From: Saprospiraceae bacterium
Lineage (GTDB): Bacteria; Bacteroidota; Bacteroidia; Chitinophagales; Saprospiraceae
Direction: 5' to 3'
Assembly: GCA_019694255.1 (NCBI GenBank)
Contig: JAIBCI010000017.1
Location: forward strand, 1 to 64,000
Length of the DNA: 64,000 nucleotides
This document shows positions 20,233 to 28,551 of the stretch, piece by piece. Under the pieces are notes generated by a model. That model saw nothing but the letters and a program-made list of their open reading frames with translations, was not told where the DNA came from and made no database searches. The position numbers were made by a program, and so were the translations under genes. Numbering within the stretch: position 1 is the stretch's first letter; the number at the start of each line of letters is the position of its first letter.

Positions 20233-20763
20233 ATGAAGTACGCCGAACAAGAATTAATCAAGGGATGTCAAAAGAATGACCGAGTCTGGCAGGAACGGTT
20301 ATACAGGGCGTACTTTGAAAAGATGTTCAGAATGGCGCTTTATTATGCCAAAGATGAAGAACAGGCCATGGGTTTTCTCAATCTCGGATTTCTAAGGGTA
20401 TTCAAGAAAATATTTCTCTGTCAGCAGGAAGAATCACTCGAATCATGGATAAGAACTACGATCAGACATGTTATTATTTCTGAACTAAAAGTTGAAAAAT
20501 CAAAGAACAGACATCTTCGTATTCAGCAGGCGCATGATGAAATAGCTCAACCAGATTGGGATCAATGGTTTGAAGAAGATATTCTGAACCTGCTGAGCAA
20601 AGTACCACCTTCGTCGGCGAAGGTTTTTATCCTTTATGCTCAGGAAGGCCTGACACATAAAGAAATTGCACTGCGACTGAACATCACCGAAGGAACTTCT
20701 AAATGGCATCTTAACAGCGCGAGAGAACAATTAAAAAAACTAATTGAAACGTATTATGTCTGA
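20233..20763 (+). CDS. ECF-type RNA polymerase sigma factor
   Basis: 176-residue sigma70-family factor with regions 2 and 4 only. Region 2 (about residues 20-90) reads LYRAYFEKMFRMALYYAKDE ... LGFLRVFKKIF; the usual acidic QD/E-V-F core-binding motif is degenerate here (NLGFLRVF). Region 4 (about 115-172) has LSKVPPSSAKVFILYAQEGL and the helix-turn-helix LTHKEIALRLNITEGTSKWHL. The gene follows an outer-membrane protein by 11 nt and its stop overlaps the start of a one-pass membrane protein (ATGTCTGA), the usual position for a cognate anti-sigma factor. Confidence 0.88.
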   Translation: MKYAEQELIKGCQKNDRVWQERLYRAYFEKMFRMALYYAKDEEQAMGFLNLGFLRVFKKIFLCQQEESLESWIRTTIRHVIISELKVEKSKNRHLRIQQAHDEIAQPDWDQWFEEDILNLLSKVPPSSAKVFILYAQEGLTHKEIALRLNITEGTSKWHLNSAREQLKKLIETYYV

Positions 20764-22108
20764 TCAGAATATCAAGCGATACGAGGAAATGGGCTGGCTT
20801 CAGATGAGCGGAATGCTGGACCGGGAGCTGCCTCAAAGGAAGAAGCGGAGAAAATTTGTTTATATGATTTGGCTCCCTGTCCTGATAACTGGCCTGTCCG
20901 CCCTATTATTCATATTGGGACGTCAAGCAACGAAGAACGCCAATAACCTAGCAAAGACTGCTCTGATTTCTCAGGTTGTCTCTGATCAATACAAACAAGA
21001 CGCCTGTGACGATCAGTTCTATCATCATCCAAACGAACGCGCTGTGGCCTTATCTGAGCCAGATTACAAGCCTTCTCACAGCGCTAAGTATAAGCAGCAA
21101 GAAAATCGAAATAAGGTCAACACAGATGAAACGAAGGAATTAATAGTTCATAACTTCGATGACGTACGCCCAGGTAGCAAATGGCATAAAAATGGCTTGT
21201 TACGGGTCAAAAAATTTAGCGACGGGAAAATTTCCGAAAGTGAACATTTCGTTTCTTCGGTGAATATCACCAATGCAACGGTTCATGATCGTGATACAGT
21301 GGATGGCCTGAGCATTCTGGACACCAATCAGAAAAGAGTATTGCCTGACGTTGTATTTCTTCCAACGGCTGAAGAAACCTTTGTTCAAAACAAAAAAAAT
21401 GAAATATGTCCGGCGGTGAAAATTGAAAAAAATAATCATAATGCCATCCGAATTGATTGGGGCCTGCGCTTTGCTGCAGGAAGACAGATAGACATTAATT
21501 GTATAAAGCTTCAGGCAGGTGTTTACGCTATACAAAGATTAAGCAACCGCTGGGCTGTGGAAGTAAATCCTCAACTCGACATCAGCAGAAGTCATTTTAT
21601 TACGGTACCTGATACGAATGACCAGGCATTTCAACAAGTACTCTCCAGTAGCAGACTTACCAACACTGATATTTTTGAAGGCAAGATCAGCAATACATCC
21701 AATACAAACGGTGATTTGGTTTTAATCAGCAGACTCAACAATGGCAATACCTTATACCGCCTGGCGATCCCTGTCACTCTAAAGTACAGAATGTCCCAAG
21801 GCCTGCATTTGACCGGAGGTATTTGCACGCAATATCTTATCGGCCAGGATTTAAGAAAATCCAACATTTACCAGGAAGATCTTGTACAACATTCTAAATA
21901 CTATCAGCAAAGAAATCTGAATTTTTCTCTTTTGGCAGGTCTTCAGTACAATTTTAAGAAGTACGGACTGGATATCAATTATTCAAGGCTTATTCTTTTA
22001 CCCAACTTAGAAAAGATTACCTATTCTGCCTCAGGTCCTGCTCGTGTTGTGAGTTGGACCCATGATCCATTACAGGAAATTACAGTGGGTATTCGAATGA
22101 GAATGTAA
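20756..22108 (+). CDS. One-pass membrane protein with C-terminal beta-barrel-like domain, possible anti-sigma factor
   Basis: 450 residues from ATG at 20756, which overlaps the sigma factor stop by 8 nt; a TTG at 20744 is less likely. Order: about 35 cytosolic residues with a basic patch (QRKKRRK), one membrane helix at about 37-57 (YMIWLPVLITGLSALLFILG), a roughly 150-residue polar linker, then about 230 residues of alternating strands (DWGLRFAAGRQIDIN, YRLAIPVTLKYRMSQGL, LNFSLLAGLQYNFKKYGL) ending ITVGIRMRM. The last part looks like the outer-membrane beta-barrel/PorT-like fold. Overlap with an ECF gene suggests the N-terminus sequesters the sigma factor. I cannot assign a known anti-sigma domain such as ZAS to the N-terminus. 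Confidence 0.65.
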   Translation: MSDQNIKRYEEMGWLQMSGMLDRELPQRKKRRKFVYMIWLPVLITGLSALLFILGRQATKNANNLAKTALISQVVSDQYKQDACDDQFYHHPNERAVALSEPDYKPSHSAKYKQQENRNKVNTDETKELIVHNFDDVRPGSKWHKNGLLRVKKFSDGKISESEHFVSSVNITNATVHDRDTVDGLSILDTNQKRVLPDVVFLPTAEETFVQNKKNEICPAVKIEKNNHNAIRIDWGLRFAAGRQIDINCIKLQAGVYAIQRLSNRWAVEVNPQLDISRSHFITVPDTNDQAFQQVLSSSRLTNTDIFEGKISNTSNTNGDLVLISRLNNGNTLYRLAIPVTLKYRMSQGLHLTGGICTQYLIGQDLRKSNIYQEDLVQHSKYYQQRNLNFSLLAGLQYNFKKYGLDINYSRLILLPNLEKITYSASGPARVVSWTHDPLQEITVGIRMRM

Positions 22109-22471
22109 TTTTTGAATTGCGATGTTTTATCATTTATTTTTTATTTGACATTGGTTAATGCTGAATTTATAATTTCTCTTTAAGTTATCGCATAAGGATT
22201 TGACCGATCAAGATGTTCGCCATAACAATTTGCAGATATTTGTAGTTGAATATGGGCAATCTAGAGCAAGAATAAGAATTCAGATAAAATGTTAAGAATA
22301 TTCTTCCAATAGGGTGGTGCTATTATATATTATTTCAGATTGATTAAGACAATGTTAAAGTCGAATCAGATAATAAATCTTAAATAATGTTCTATTTCGA
22401 AATATAGTGAACATCGGAAGAAAGACAAAGTATTCTGTATCATTAATAATTAATCAATAGCCTATTTTTGG
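22109..22471. other. Non-coding stretch
   Basis: Very A+T-rich sequence between the barrel-like protein and the next gene's promoter. No ORF, RNA gene or terminator with a convincing stem was seen; a 12-nt palindrome TATTTCGAAATA near 22393 is within chance expectation. Confidence 0.5.
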
Positions 22472-22501
22472 TTTGATTAATGGCATTAGTCGCTAAATTT
22501 G
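22472..22501 (+). promoter_or_regulatory. Promoter of membrane protein gene
   Basis: TTTG (22472-22475), 18 nt, TAAATTTG (22494-22501): both elements of the Bacteroidota promoter at good spacing, 42 nt before the ATG at 22544. Confidence 0.65.
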
Positions 22502-22543
22502 TGTTTCATCAATCCATATTATGCAATCAAATGAATTAAGCGT

Positions 22544-23593
22544 ATGGAAAAATTAATTTTTTTTCTTTCAATTTTCACCTGGATTGCCATAACCGCTTTT
22601 ATTTTTCCAAAAGCGTCTGCTTCCGGTGAAAAAATGATTGGCGCTGGCTGGATTCTTTTGATATCATCCGGCATACTGTTGCTGATGCTGGCTGTGCTTA
22701 GCTACATCATGTTTCAGCACGGATTGTTTCAATGGATAAACCAGGCTGATGGTGTCAGAAAGATATTGATGGTGTGCGGATTTCTGGCTGCAGCTTACGC
22801 ATTGGTAAGCAGTATCATGATACGACTGGAATGGGGAAGTTATTCTGAGGAGAATACAAAGGGACTTGTGGCAATGATTCTCTATTACAGCATTATATGG
22901 CTGCCTCTGCTGATATTTATTCCATATGGCTATATACTTTTCGTGGTAAAACAGGGAGAATCCGTTCCCGTGATATTCCGAACAATGCTGATCGTGCTCA
23001 GTGTTATAGGCTTTGTCTCCTGGCTTAAAATTCAATCAGTTAAATATTCAGTGCCGCGACAATCGGATCAAACCGGTCAATCGCCCTATTATCAGCGCGA
23101 CCTGGGAATGATTCAATCTTCTCATAGTGTTGATGAATTACTTCAGTTTGCACTGAATCACGACAATTTGGAACTCCGAAAAATCTCCCTTGACAAAATA
23201 CGCACGCTACCAGATAGGGATGAGCAACTCATCGCCATGCTAAACGATTGCCCAAAGGGATATAACTACACTTCTCCAATCCTATATCTCAACGATTATC
23301 CAACACTGGAACGAGCTGTTTTTGTCAAAGCGCTCAATAATGTCCTGGAATGTATGAGTTCCAAGGTTCATGAGATCATGCAGGACCCTGAACGAACTTC
23401 CGATGCCCTGGAGGCATTACCTATAATAAAAATGGTCAAGCTACTGAGCAGCCAGTATCAATACTATCGCGAGGATTTTGAGGAAAACATGCAAATACTG
23501 AAGTCTGAGTTGGAGGCCAACCCTAAAGGACGTTTTGAGGATTTGCGAAAAGACTATGTATCATTGATTGATCAATGGATGGTTGAAAAGTAA
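22544..23593 (+). CDS. Integral membrane protein of unknown function
   Basis: 349 residues. The first about 165 hold five predicted membrane helices: residues about 2-20, 33-58, 73-93, 107-130 and 143-160. The remaining about 180 are soluble, starting after VPRQSDQTGQSPYY, with helices such as SVDELLQFALNHDNLELRKI that resemble HEAT-type repeats. No catalytic motif recognised. It has its own promoter and ends 55 nt from the convergent ABC permease gene. Function cannot be assigned from the sequence. Confidence 0.75.
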   Translation: MEKLIFFLSIFTWIAITAFIFPKASASGEKMIGAGWILLISSGILLLMLAVLSYIMFQHGLFQWINQADGVRKILMVCGFLAAAYALVSSIMIRLEWGSYSEENTKGLVAMILYYSIIWLPLLIFIPYGYILFVVKQGESVPVIFRTMLIVLSVIGFVSWLKIQSVKYSVPRQSDQTGQSPYYQRDLGMIQSSHSVDELLQFALNHDNLELRKISLDKIRTLPDRDEQLIAMLNDCPKGYNYTSPILYLNDYPTLERAVFVKALNNVLECMSSKVHEIMQDPERTSDALEALPIIKMVKLLSSQYQYYREDFEENMQILKSELEANPKGRFEDLRKDYVSLIDQWMVEK

Positions 23594-23648
23594 AATTACT
23601 GAAAATCCTTCAATCAATAAATTTTGTGGTTTTATATAAGAAATGATA

Positions 23649-24896
23649 TTACAGACGGAGCAATCTGGCGATCTCTTCGCGGTATGCTCGGACTGATGGA
23701 ATCAGCGCGGCTACCAACCCACTTATAGCTGAAAGCAGGATCAGAATCCACTCTCCGGGAGCAAGATATAAACCTTTTATTCCATAACGTGAATTGAGGT
23801 CAAATAGATGTGAAAACATTTCCAACAAGCCGTGGGCAAGAAGCCACCCGGTGATGGTACCAATCAGACTGATCAGCAGGCCCTCGATCATCGTCATACC
23901 AAAAAGCAATGATCGGCTTGCGCCCCCTATACGGAGAATTCCAAGTTCCGGACGACGTTCTTCGAGTGCCTGAATGAGATTGATAAAAATGGCAAACATG
24001 GAGAGAATTCCTATAATTACCGCGATCCAGTATAGCATGTCGGAAGCAGTACCCGTTAATTCGTATAAACGGCTGATTTCAATAGCCGGTGATACAGCCA
24101 TAAGTTTGCTGCCTTCATTGACATTTCGGACGAAATTGAGACTCTGGATATTGTGGCCTTTGAATTGGATCAGAACGGATGTAAGGGTTTTATCATTGTC
24201 AATGTTATCCAGATCAGAATTCCTGAGTACCGGTGTATCCTGATGCGCAGATAATTCGCCTTCAGTGTCACCGTGATCATGCTCTTTCCAATAAGTTGAA
24301 ATTGTAGTAAAAATCAGCTTGTCTGCCAGGTTGTTTTTGTTGTTAAGTATACCAACTACGCGAAGCCCGTGTTCATGTTTTGTGTCTAAATCCAGTGCCG
24401 TGAGACCGTGATTACTCATCAGGGTATCTCCGGTTCTGATGTGTTCAAGGTCTGCCAGTTCGCTACCAATTACCGCTTCAAAATCCTGTTCAAACATACG
24501 CCCTTCGCGAAGGCTAAGCTCCATCCATCGAAAATAGGAATCTGTCGTTCCTATGATTCTTGATTTATGATAACTGTCACCGAGCGCGAGAGGACAAGCA
24601 TTTGCTATCAACGGATGAACAGCGCGGAGGAAAGGTTTTATTTCTCCAACCTTAATATTCCCTGTTGGTGCATCAAGATGAAAAATATTACATAGCACCG
24701 ATTGCAGCGGCGAGCCTTTTGCCGCTAATATGGCGTCTATTTTTTCACTGCTCTTTCCCAGATGTTGGCCGAACTGAGCATTGATCAAAAGCAAAATGAC
24801 GATCAGTGCAACTGCAATAGCCACCAGCATGATATTAAAGACTGTTCGCAGCGGATGAAGCCATAAATTTTTCCAGGGTAGCCAAATCAAGTTCAT
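23649..24896 (-). CDS. ABC transporter permease, FtsX/MacB family
   Basis: 415 residues with the MacB/LolC topology: one N-terminal membrane helix (about 20-41), a large periplasmic domain (about 45-285), then three C-terminal helices (about 286-310, 333-358, 378-400) forming the FtsX domain. A His/Asp/Glu-rich loop (WKEHDHGDTEGELSAHQD, about residues 200-215) lies in the periplasmic part. Family members extrude or release lipoproteins, peptides or other envelope substrates rather than importing. The start overlaps the ATPase stop (ATGA), so the two subunits are translationally coupled. The substrate is unknown. Confidence 0.85.
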   Translation of the reverse strand: MNLIWLPWKNLWLHPLRTVFNIMLVAIAVALIVILLLINAQFGQHLGKSSEKIDAILAAKGSPLQSVLCNIFHLDAPTGNIKVGEIKPFLRAVHPLIANACPLALGDSYHKSRIIGTTDSYFRWMELSLREGRMFEQDFEAVIGSELADLEHIRTGDTLMSNHGLTALDLDTKHEHGLRVVGILNNKNNLADKLIFTTISTYWKEHDHGDTEGELSAHQDTPVLRNSDLDNIDNDKTLTSVLIQFKGHNIQSLNFVRNVNEGSKLMAVSPAIEISRLYELTGTASDMLYWIAVIIGILSMFAIFINLIQALEERRPELGILRIGGASRSLLFGMTMIEGLLISLIGTITGWLLAHGLLEMFSHLFDLNSRYGIKGLYLAPGEWILILLSAISGLVAALIPSVRAYREEIARLLRL

Positions 24897-25522
24897 GACA
24901 AAATGATCATTTGGTTAAAATGAGATTTGACTCTTTGGTCATGGGTCACTACAATCAAAGCGGCACCATGCTGTACACAGTGGGACTTGAGCATTTTAAT
25001 TAAAACCTGCGCATTGTAATCATCAAGTGCAGAAGTCGGCTCATCAGCGAGGATCAGTTTTGGGTGATTGATTAGTGCGCGAATAAACATCAGTCGCTGA
25101 CGTTCACCAGCTGAAAGACGCTCTGTATTTTGATCTGCAGTAGATTCCAGATTCAACTCCTTTAATAGGCAAATCGCTTCACTGCGATTTTGATCAACCC
25201 CAGCAAGGCGTTGAGACAGGAGCAGATTGTCAAGAACACTTAGTGCGCGAATAAAAACCGGCTTCTGCAAACAGAGCCCGATATTTTTTCCGCGAAAGTG
25301 ATCCATCTCAGAAGCGCTTAGTGCGAGGAAGTCGATACCCAGAAATGTCATAAGTCCTGCATCTGGCTTCAACAATCCCGCAAGAATGTTGAGTAAGGTC
25401 GTCTTGCCACAGCCTGACGGGCCTAAGATCAGTAATTCTTCCGCTGCTTTTAATTCGAAATCAGGAAATACCAGTGACTTCCCGTTTTTGAAATTTTTTC
25501 TGAGGCCCGTGCAGCTAAGCAT
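24893..25522 (-). CDS. ABC transporter ATP-binding protein (LolD/MacB type)
   Basis: 209-residue ABC ATPase from ATG at 25520-25522, which is 5 nt beyond the carB stop; the longer frame to 25582 would overlap carB by 56 nt and has no family match. Walker A is GPSGCGKTT, Q-loop in CLQKPVF, signature LSAGERQRL (LSAGE instead of LSGGQ), Walker B LILADEPTSALD and the switch His in VVTHD. It energises the FtsX-type permease encoded next, with which it overlaps by 4 nt. Both seem to be read from the carB transcript. Confidence 0.9.
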   Translation of the reverse strand: MLSCTGLRKNFKNGKSLVFPDFELKAAEELLILGPSGCGKTTLLNILAGLLKPDAGLMTFLGIDFLALSASEMDHFRGKNIGLCLQKPVFIRALSVLDNLLLSQRLAGVDQNRSEAICLLKELNLESTADQNTERLSAGERQRLMFIRALINHPKLILADEPTSALDDYNAQVLIKMLKSHCVQHGAALIVVTHDQRVKSHFNQMIILS

Positions 25523-25526
25523 CAAA

Positions 25527-28346
25527 TCATCTTGACAGGTACATATTTCTCCTGGAATCCAGCTCCCTGAAATAAGGATCATACAGGTCCCGGATATAGT
25601 AAATTGCTTCCCCCGTTGATTTCATCTCTGGTCCCAGACTGATATCTACTCCAGGAAATTTATTGAAGGAGAAAACGGGAACTTTGATGGCATAGCCATT
25701 CAGTTTATGCTCCATTTCAAAATCTTTGAGTCGATGCGTACCAAGCATTACTTTGGTGGCAATATTCAGATATGGAACTTGATAGGCCTTGGCAATAAAA
25801 GGCGTGGTTCTGGATGCTCTGGGGTTGGCCTCAATGACGTAAACCTTCTCACCTTTTATTGCAAACTGAATATTGATCAAACCGCGAATGTTCAGCCGAA
25901 GTGCAATGCGACGGGCGTATTCGATCATGGTCTCAATAGCTTTTTCCGAAAGGCTGTAGGTGGGTAATACCGCCGAGCTGTCACCGGAATGTATACCAGC
26001 CGGTTCGATGTGTTCCATGATTCCCATAATGTGTACTTCTTCACCATCGCAGATTGCATCAATCTCAGCTTCTTTTGCGCGTTCAAGAAACTCATCAATC
26101 AGCACCCGGTTGTCCGGCATATGCTTAAAAATGTTGAGTACCTGCCTTTCAAGTTCTTCATCGTTGATCACGATTCTCATGCGTTGTCCTCCCAGCACAT
26201 AGGAAGGTCTTACAAGGACAGGATAACCGATTTTTTTAGCGACTGTCAAAGCTTCATCTGCATCGGAGGCTACGCCATATCTCGGGTATGGAATATCCAT
26301 CTCTTTGAGCAGATCTGAAAATCTTCCACGGTCTTCCGCAACGTCCATACTTTCATATGAAGTACCAACGATCTGAATACCTTTTCTGTGTATTTTTTCA
26401 GAGAGTTTGAGCGCAGTCTGGCCGCCGAGCTGAACGATAATGCCATCGGGCTTTTCATGATCGATGATATCCTCAAGGTGTTCCCAGAAAATGGGTTCAA
26501 AATACAACTTGTCCGCCAGGTCTGAATCGGTTGAGACCGTCTCCGGATTACAGTTAATCATGATGGCTTCCATTCCCAGTTCGCGAATCGCCATTACCCC
26601 GTGAACACAACAATAATCAAATTCGATTCCCTGACCTATCCGGTTAGGCCCTGATCCGAGCACCATAATCCGTTTTTTGCCAAGGTGAACCTCGGATTCG
26701 TTATGATCATCAAAAGTGGAGTAATAATAATTCGTACGCGCTTCAAATTCCGCAGCGCAGGTATCTACTCGTTTATAAACGCGCCGAAGTCCCAGTTTTC
26801 TTCGATGGCGTGTGACAAGCTCTTCGTCGATGCGCATCAGCCAAGCGATCTGCGCATCGGAATAACCGTTCTTTTTTAACTCTGTCATAAATTCGGGTGT
26901 CAGGTCCTCCGGTACATTATAACGCGCAATTTGTTCGTCCAGATGAACAAGATGTTTTATCTCCCGAATGAACCATGGATCAATACCGGTCAGTTTCTGC
27001 ACACTTTTTTCTGGAACCCCCAGACGTAAGGCATCCTTTAGTCGAAATATGCGGTCATCGCTGACTTTTTCAAGCCGCTCCAGAATATCTTGTGTATTGA
27101 ACCATTCTTTCTTGTCTGCACCGAGGCCTTGCCGATCATTCTCCAGGGACTGACAGGCTTTCTGGAGTGCCTCATTAAATGATCTTCCAATGGCCATAAC
27201 TTCACCGACTGATTTCATTTGCAATCCAAGTCGGGTATCTGCGCCCCAGAATTTTTCAAAATTCCAGCGGGGCATTTTGACTATCACGTAGTCAAGAGAA
27301 GGCTCGAAGAGGGCACTGGTAGTCCCGGTGACAGGGTTGGCTAATTCATCCAATGTAAACCCCAATGCAAGTTTGGCCGCAATCTTGGCTATCGGATATC
27401 CGGTTGCTTTGCTGGCAAGGGCAGATGATCGGCTCACACGCGGATTAATCTCTACCGCAATGATATCTTCACTGACAGGATCCATGGCAAACTGAACATT
27501 GCATCCTCCAGCAAAATTTCCTATTGAGCGCATCATCATAATGGCTGAATCACGCATTTTCTGAAATCCAGTATCGGACAGGGTCATTGCCGGTGCGACG
27601 GTAATGGAATCCCCAGTGTGAATTCCCATTGGATCGAGGTTTTCGACCGTGCAAATAATGACGACATTGTCATTTTTATCACGAAGCAGCTCCAGTTCAA
27701 ATTCTTTCCAGCCCAAAACAGCCTTTTCTACCAGAACTTCATGGGTGGGACTGGCGTCCAGCCCTCTCCGCAGCGCTTCATCAAATTGATCTGCTTTGTG
27801 AACAAAGCTTCCTCCTGTACCGCCCAACGTAAAAGAAGGTCTGATGACGAGGGGGAACCCAATCTCCTGAGAAGCTTCCTTACCTTCCAGGAAAGAATTG
27901 GCGATCCTAGAAGGAGCTACCCCAACACCCAAGTGCACCATGTGTGCCCTGAATTTCTCACGGTCTTCAGTCAGTTCGATGGCGGCAATATCCACGCCAA
28001 TCATCTTGACCCCATACTGTTTCCATACTTGTTGCCTGTCGGCTTCAATGGCCAGATTCAGTGCGGTCTGGCCACCCATTGTAGGTAATACGGCGTCGAT
28101 CTTGCGTTCTTCAAGTATTTTAATGATACTCTCGACGGTTAATGGCCAAAGGTAAATGTGGTCTGCTGTGACCGGGTCTGTCATGATGGTCGCAGGATTG
28201 GAATTGATCAGCGAGACTTCTATTCCTTCATCGCGAAGGGCCCTGGCCGCCTGGGTTCCTGAATAATCGAATTCACAGGCTTGTCCGATAATTATGGGTC
28301 CGCTTCCGATAATGAGTACTGAGCGGATCGAGTGATCTTTTGGCAT
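25527..28346 (-). CDS. carB: Carbamoyl-phosphate synthase large subunit
   Basis: 939 residues. Produces carbamoyl phosphate for arginine and pyrimidine synthesis using ammonia from CarA. Two homologous ATP-grasp halves are visible, each beginning with a dinucleotide-like glycine loop (VLIIGSGPIIIGQACEFDYSG; VLGSGPNRIGQGIEFDYC) and containing FTLGGTGG or YVLGGQRM and the metal site VEINPRVSRSSALASK or IEANPRASRTTPF. It is about 130 residues shorter than E. coli CarB and ends after the second ATP-grasp unit, so the MGS-like allosteric domain (UMP/ornithine binding) is absent. I recall short CarBs in other Bacteroidota, so this is probably normal. carA is not in the window. Confidence 0.95.
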   Translation of the reverse strand: MPKDHSIRSVLIIGSGPIIIGQACEFDYSGTQAARALRDEGIEVSLINSNPATIMTDPVTADHIYLWPLTVESIIKILEERKIDAVLPTMGGQTALNLAIEADRQQVWKQYGVKMIGVDIAAIELTEDREKFRAHMVHLGVGVAPSRIANSFLEGKEASQEIGFPLVIRPSFTLGGTGGSFVHKADQFDEALRRGLDASPTHEVLVEKAVLGWKEFELELLRDKNDNVVIICTVENLDPMGIHTGDSITVAPAMTLSDTGFQKMRDSAIMMMRSIGNFAGGCNVQFAMDPVSEDIIAVEINPRVSRSSALASKATGYPIAKIAAKLALGFTLDELANPVTGTTSALFEPSLDYVIVKMPRWNFEKFWGADTRLGLQMKSVGEVMAIGRSFNEALQKACQSLENDRQGLGADKKEWFNTQDILERLEKVSDDRIFRLKDALRLGVPEKSVQKLTGIDPWFIREIKHLVHLDEQIARYNVPEDLTPEFMTELKKNGYSDAQIAWLMRIDEELVTRHRRKLGLRRVYKRVDTCAAEFEARTNYYYSTFDDHNESEVHLGKKRIMVLGSGPNRIGQGIEFDYCCVHGVMAIRELGMEAIMINCNPETVSTDSDLADKLYFEPIFWEHLEDIIDHEKPDGIIVQLGGQTALKLSEKIHRKGIQIVGTSYESMDVAEDRGRFSDLLKEMDIPYPRYGVASDADEALTVAKKIGYPVLVRPSYVLGGQRMRIVINDEELERQVLNIFKHMPDNRVLIDEFLERAKEAEIDAICDGEEVHIMGIMEHIEPAGIHSGDSSAVLPTYSLSEKAIETMIEYARRIALRLNIRGLINIQFAIKGEKVYVIEANPRASRTTPFIAKAYQVPYLNIATKVMLGTHRLKDFEMEHKLNGYAIKVPVFSFNKFPGVDISLGPEMKSTGEAIYYIRDLYDPYFRELDSRRNMYLSR

Positions 28347-28359
28347 CTGGAAATTTGCG

Positions 28360-28389
28360 CAAAGATAATTCCGCGACTTATCAGCTAAA
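28360..28389 (-). promoter_or_regulatory. Promoter of carB
   Basis: Leftward TTTA (28389-28386), 18 nt, TATCTTTG (28367-28360). Full -7 match, one mismatch at -33, 13 nt before the carB ATG. Confidence 0.55.
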
Positions 28390-28466
28390 GGTCTCGCTAT
28401 AAATAAGTTTCAAATAAAAAAAAAACTAATGGTTGCTTCGCATGGTGACAATTTTGATATGACAAA

Positions 28467-28495
28467 TTGTCATTCAGTTTTTTACTTTAACTTTG
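28467..28495 (+). promoter_or_regulatory. Promoter of miaB operon
   Basis: TTG (28467-28469), 18 nt, TAACTTTG (28488-28495). It lies inside the longest open frame of miaB, so translation must begin downstream, supporting the ATG at 28552. Confidence 0.65.
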
Positions 28496-28551
28496 CGATT
28501 TCAAAGACTTCCTTTCCAGTGTATTATAAATCCGAAGAAAACTCCCATCAG

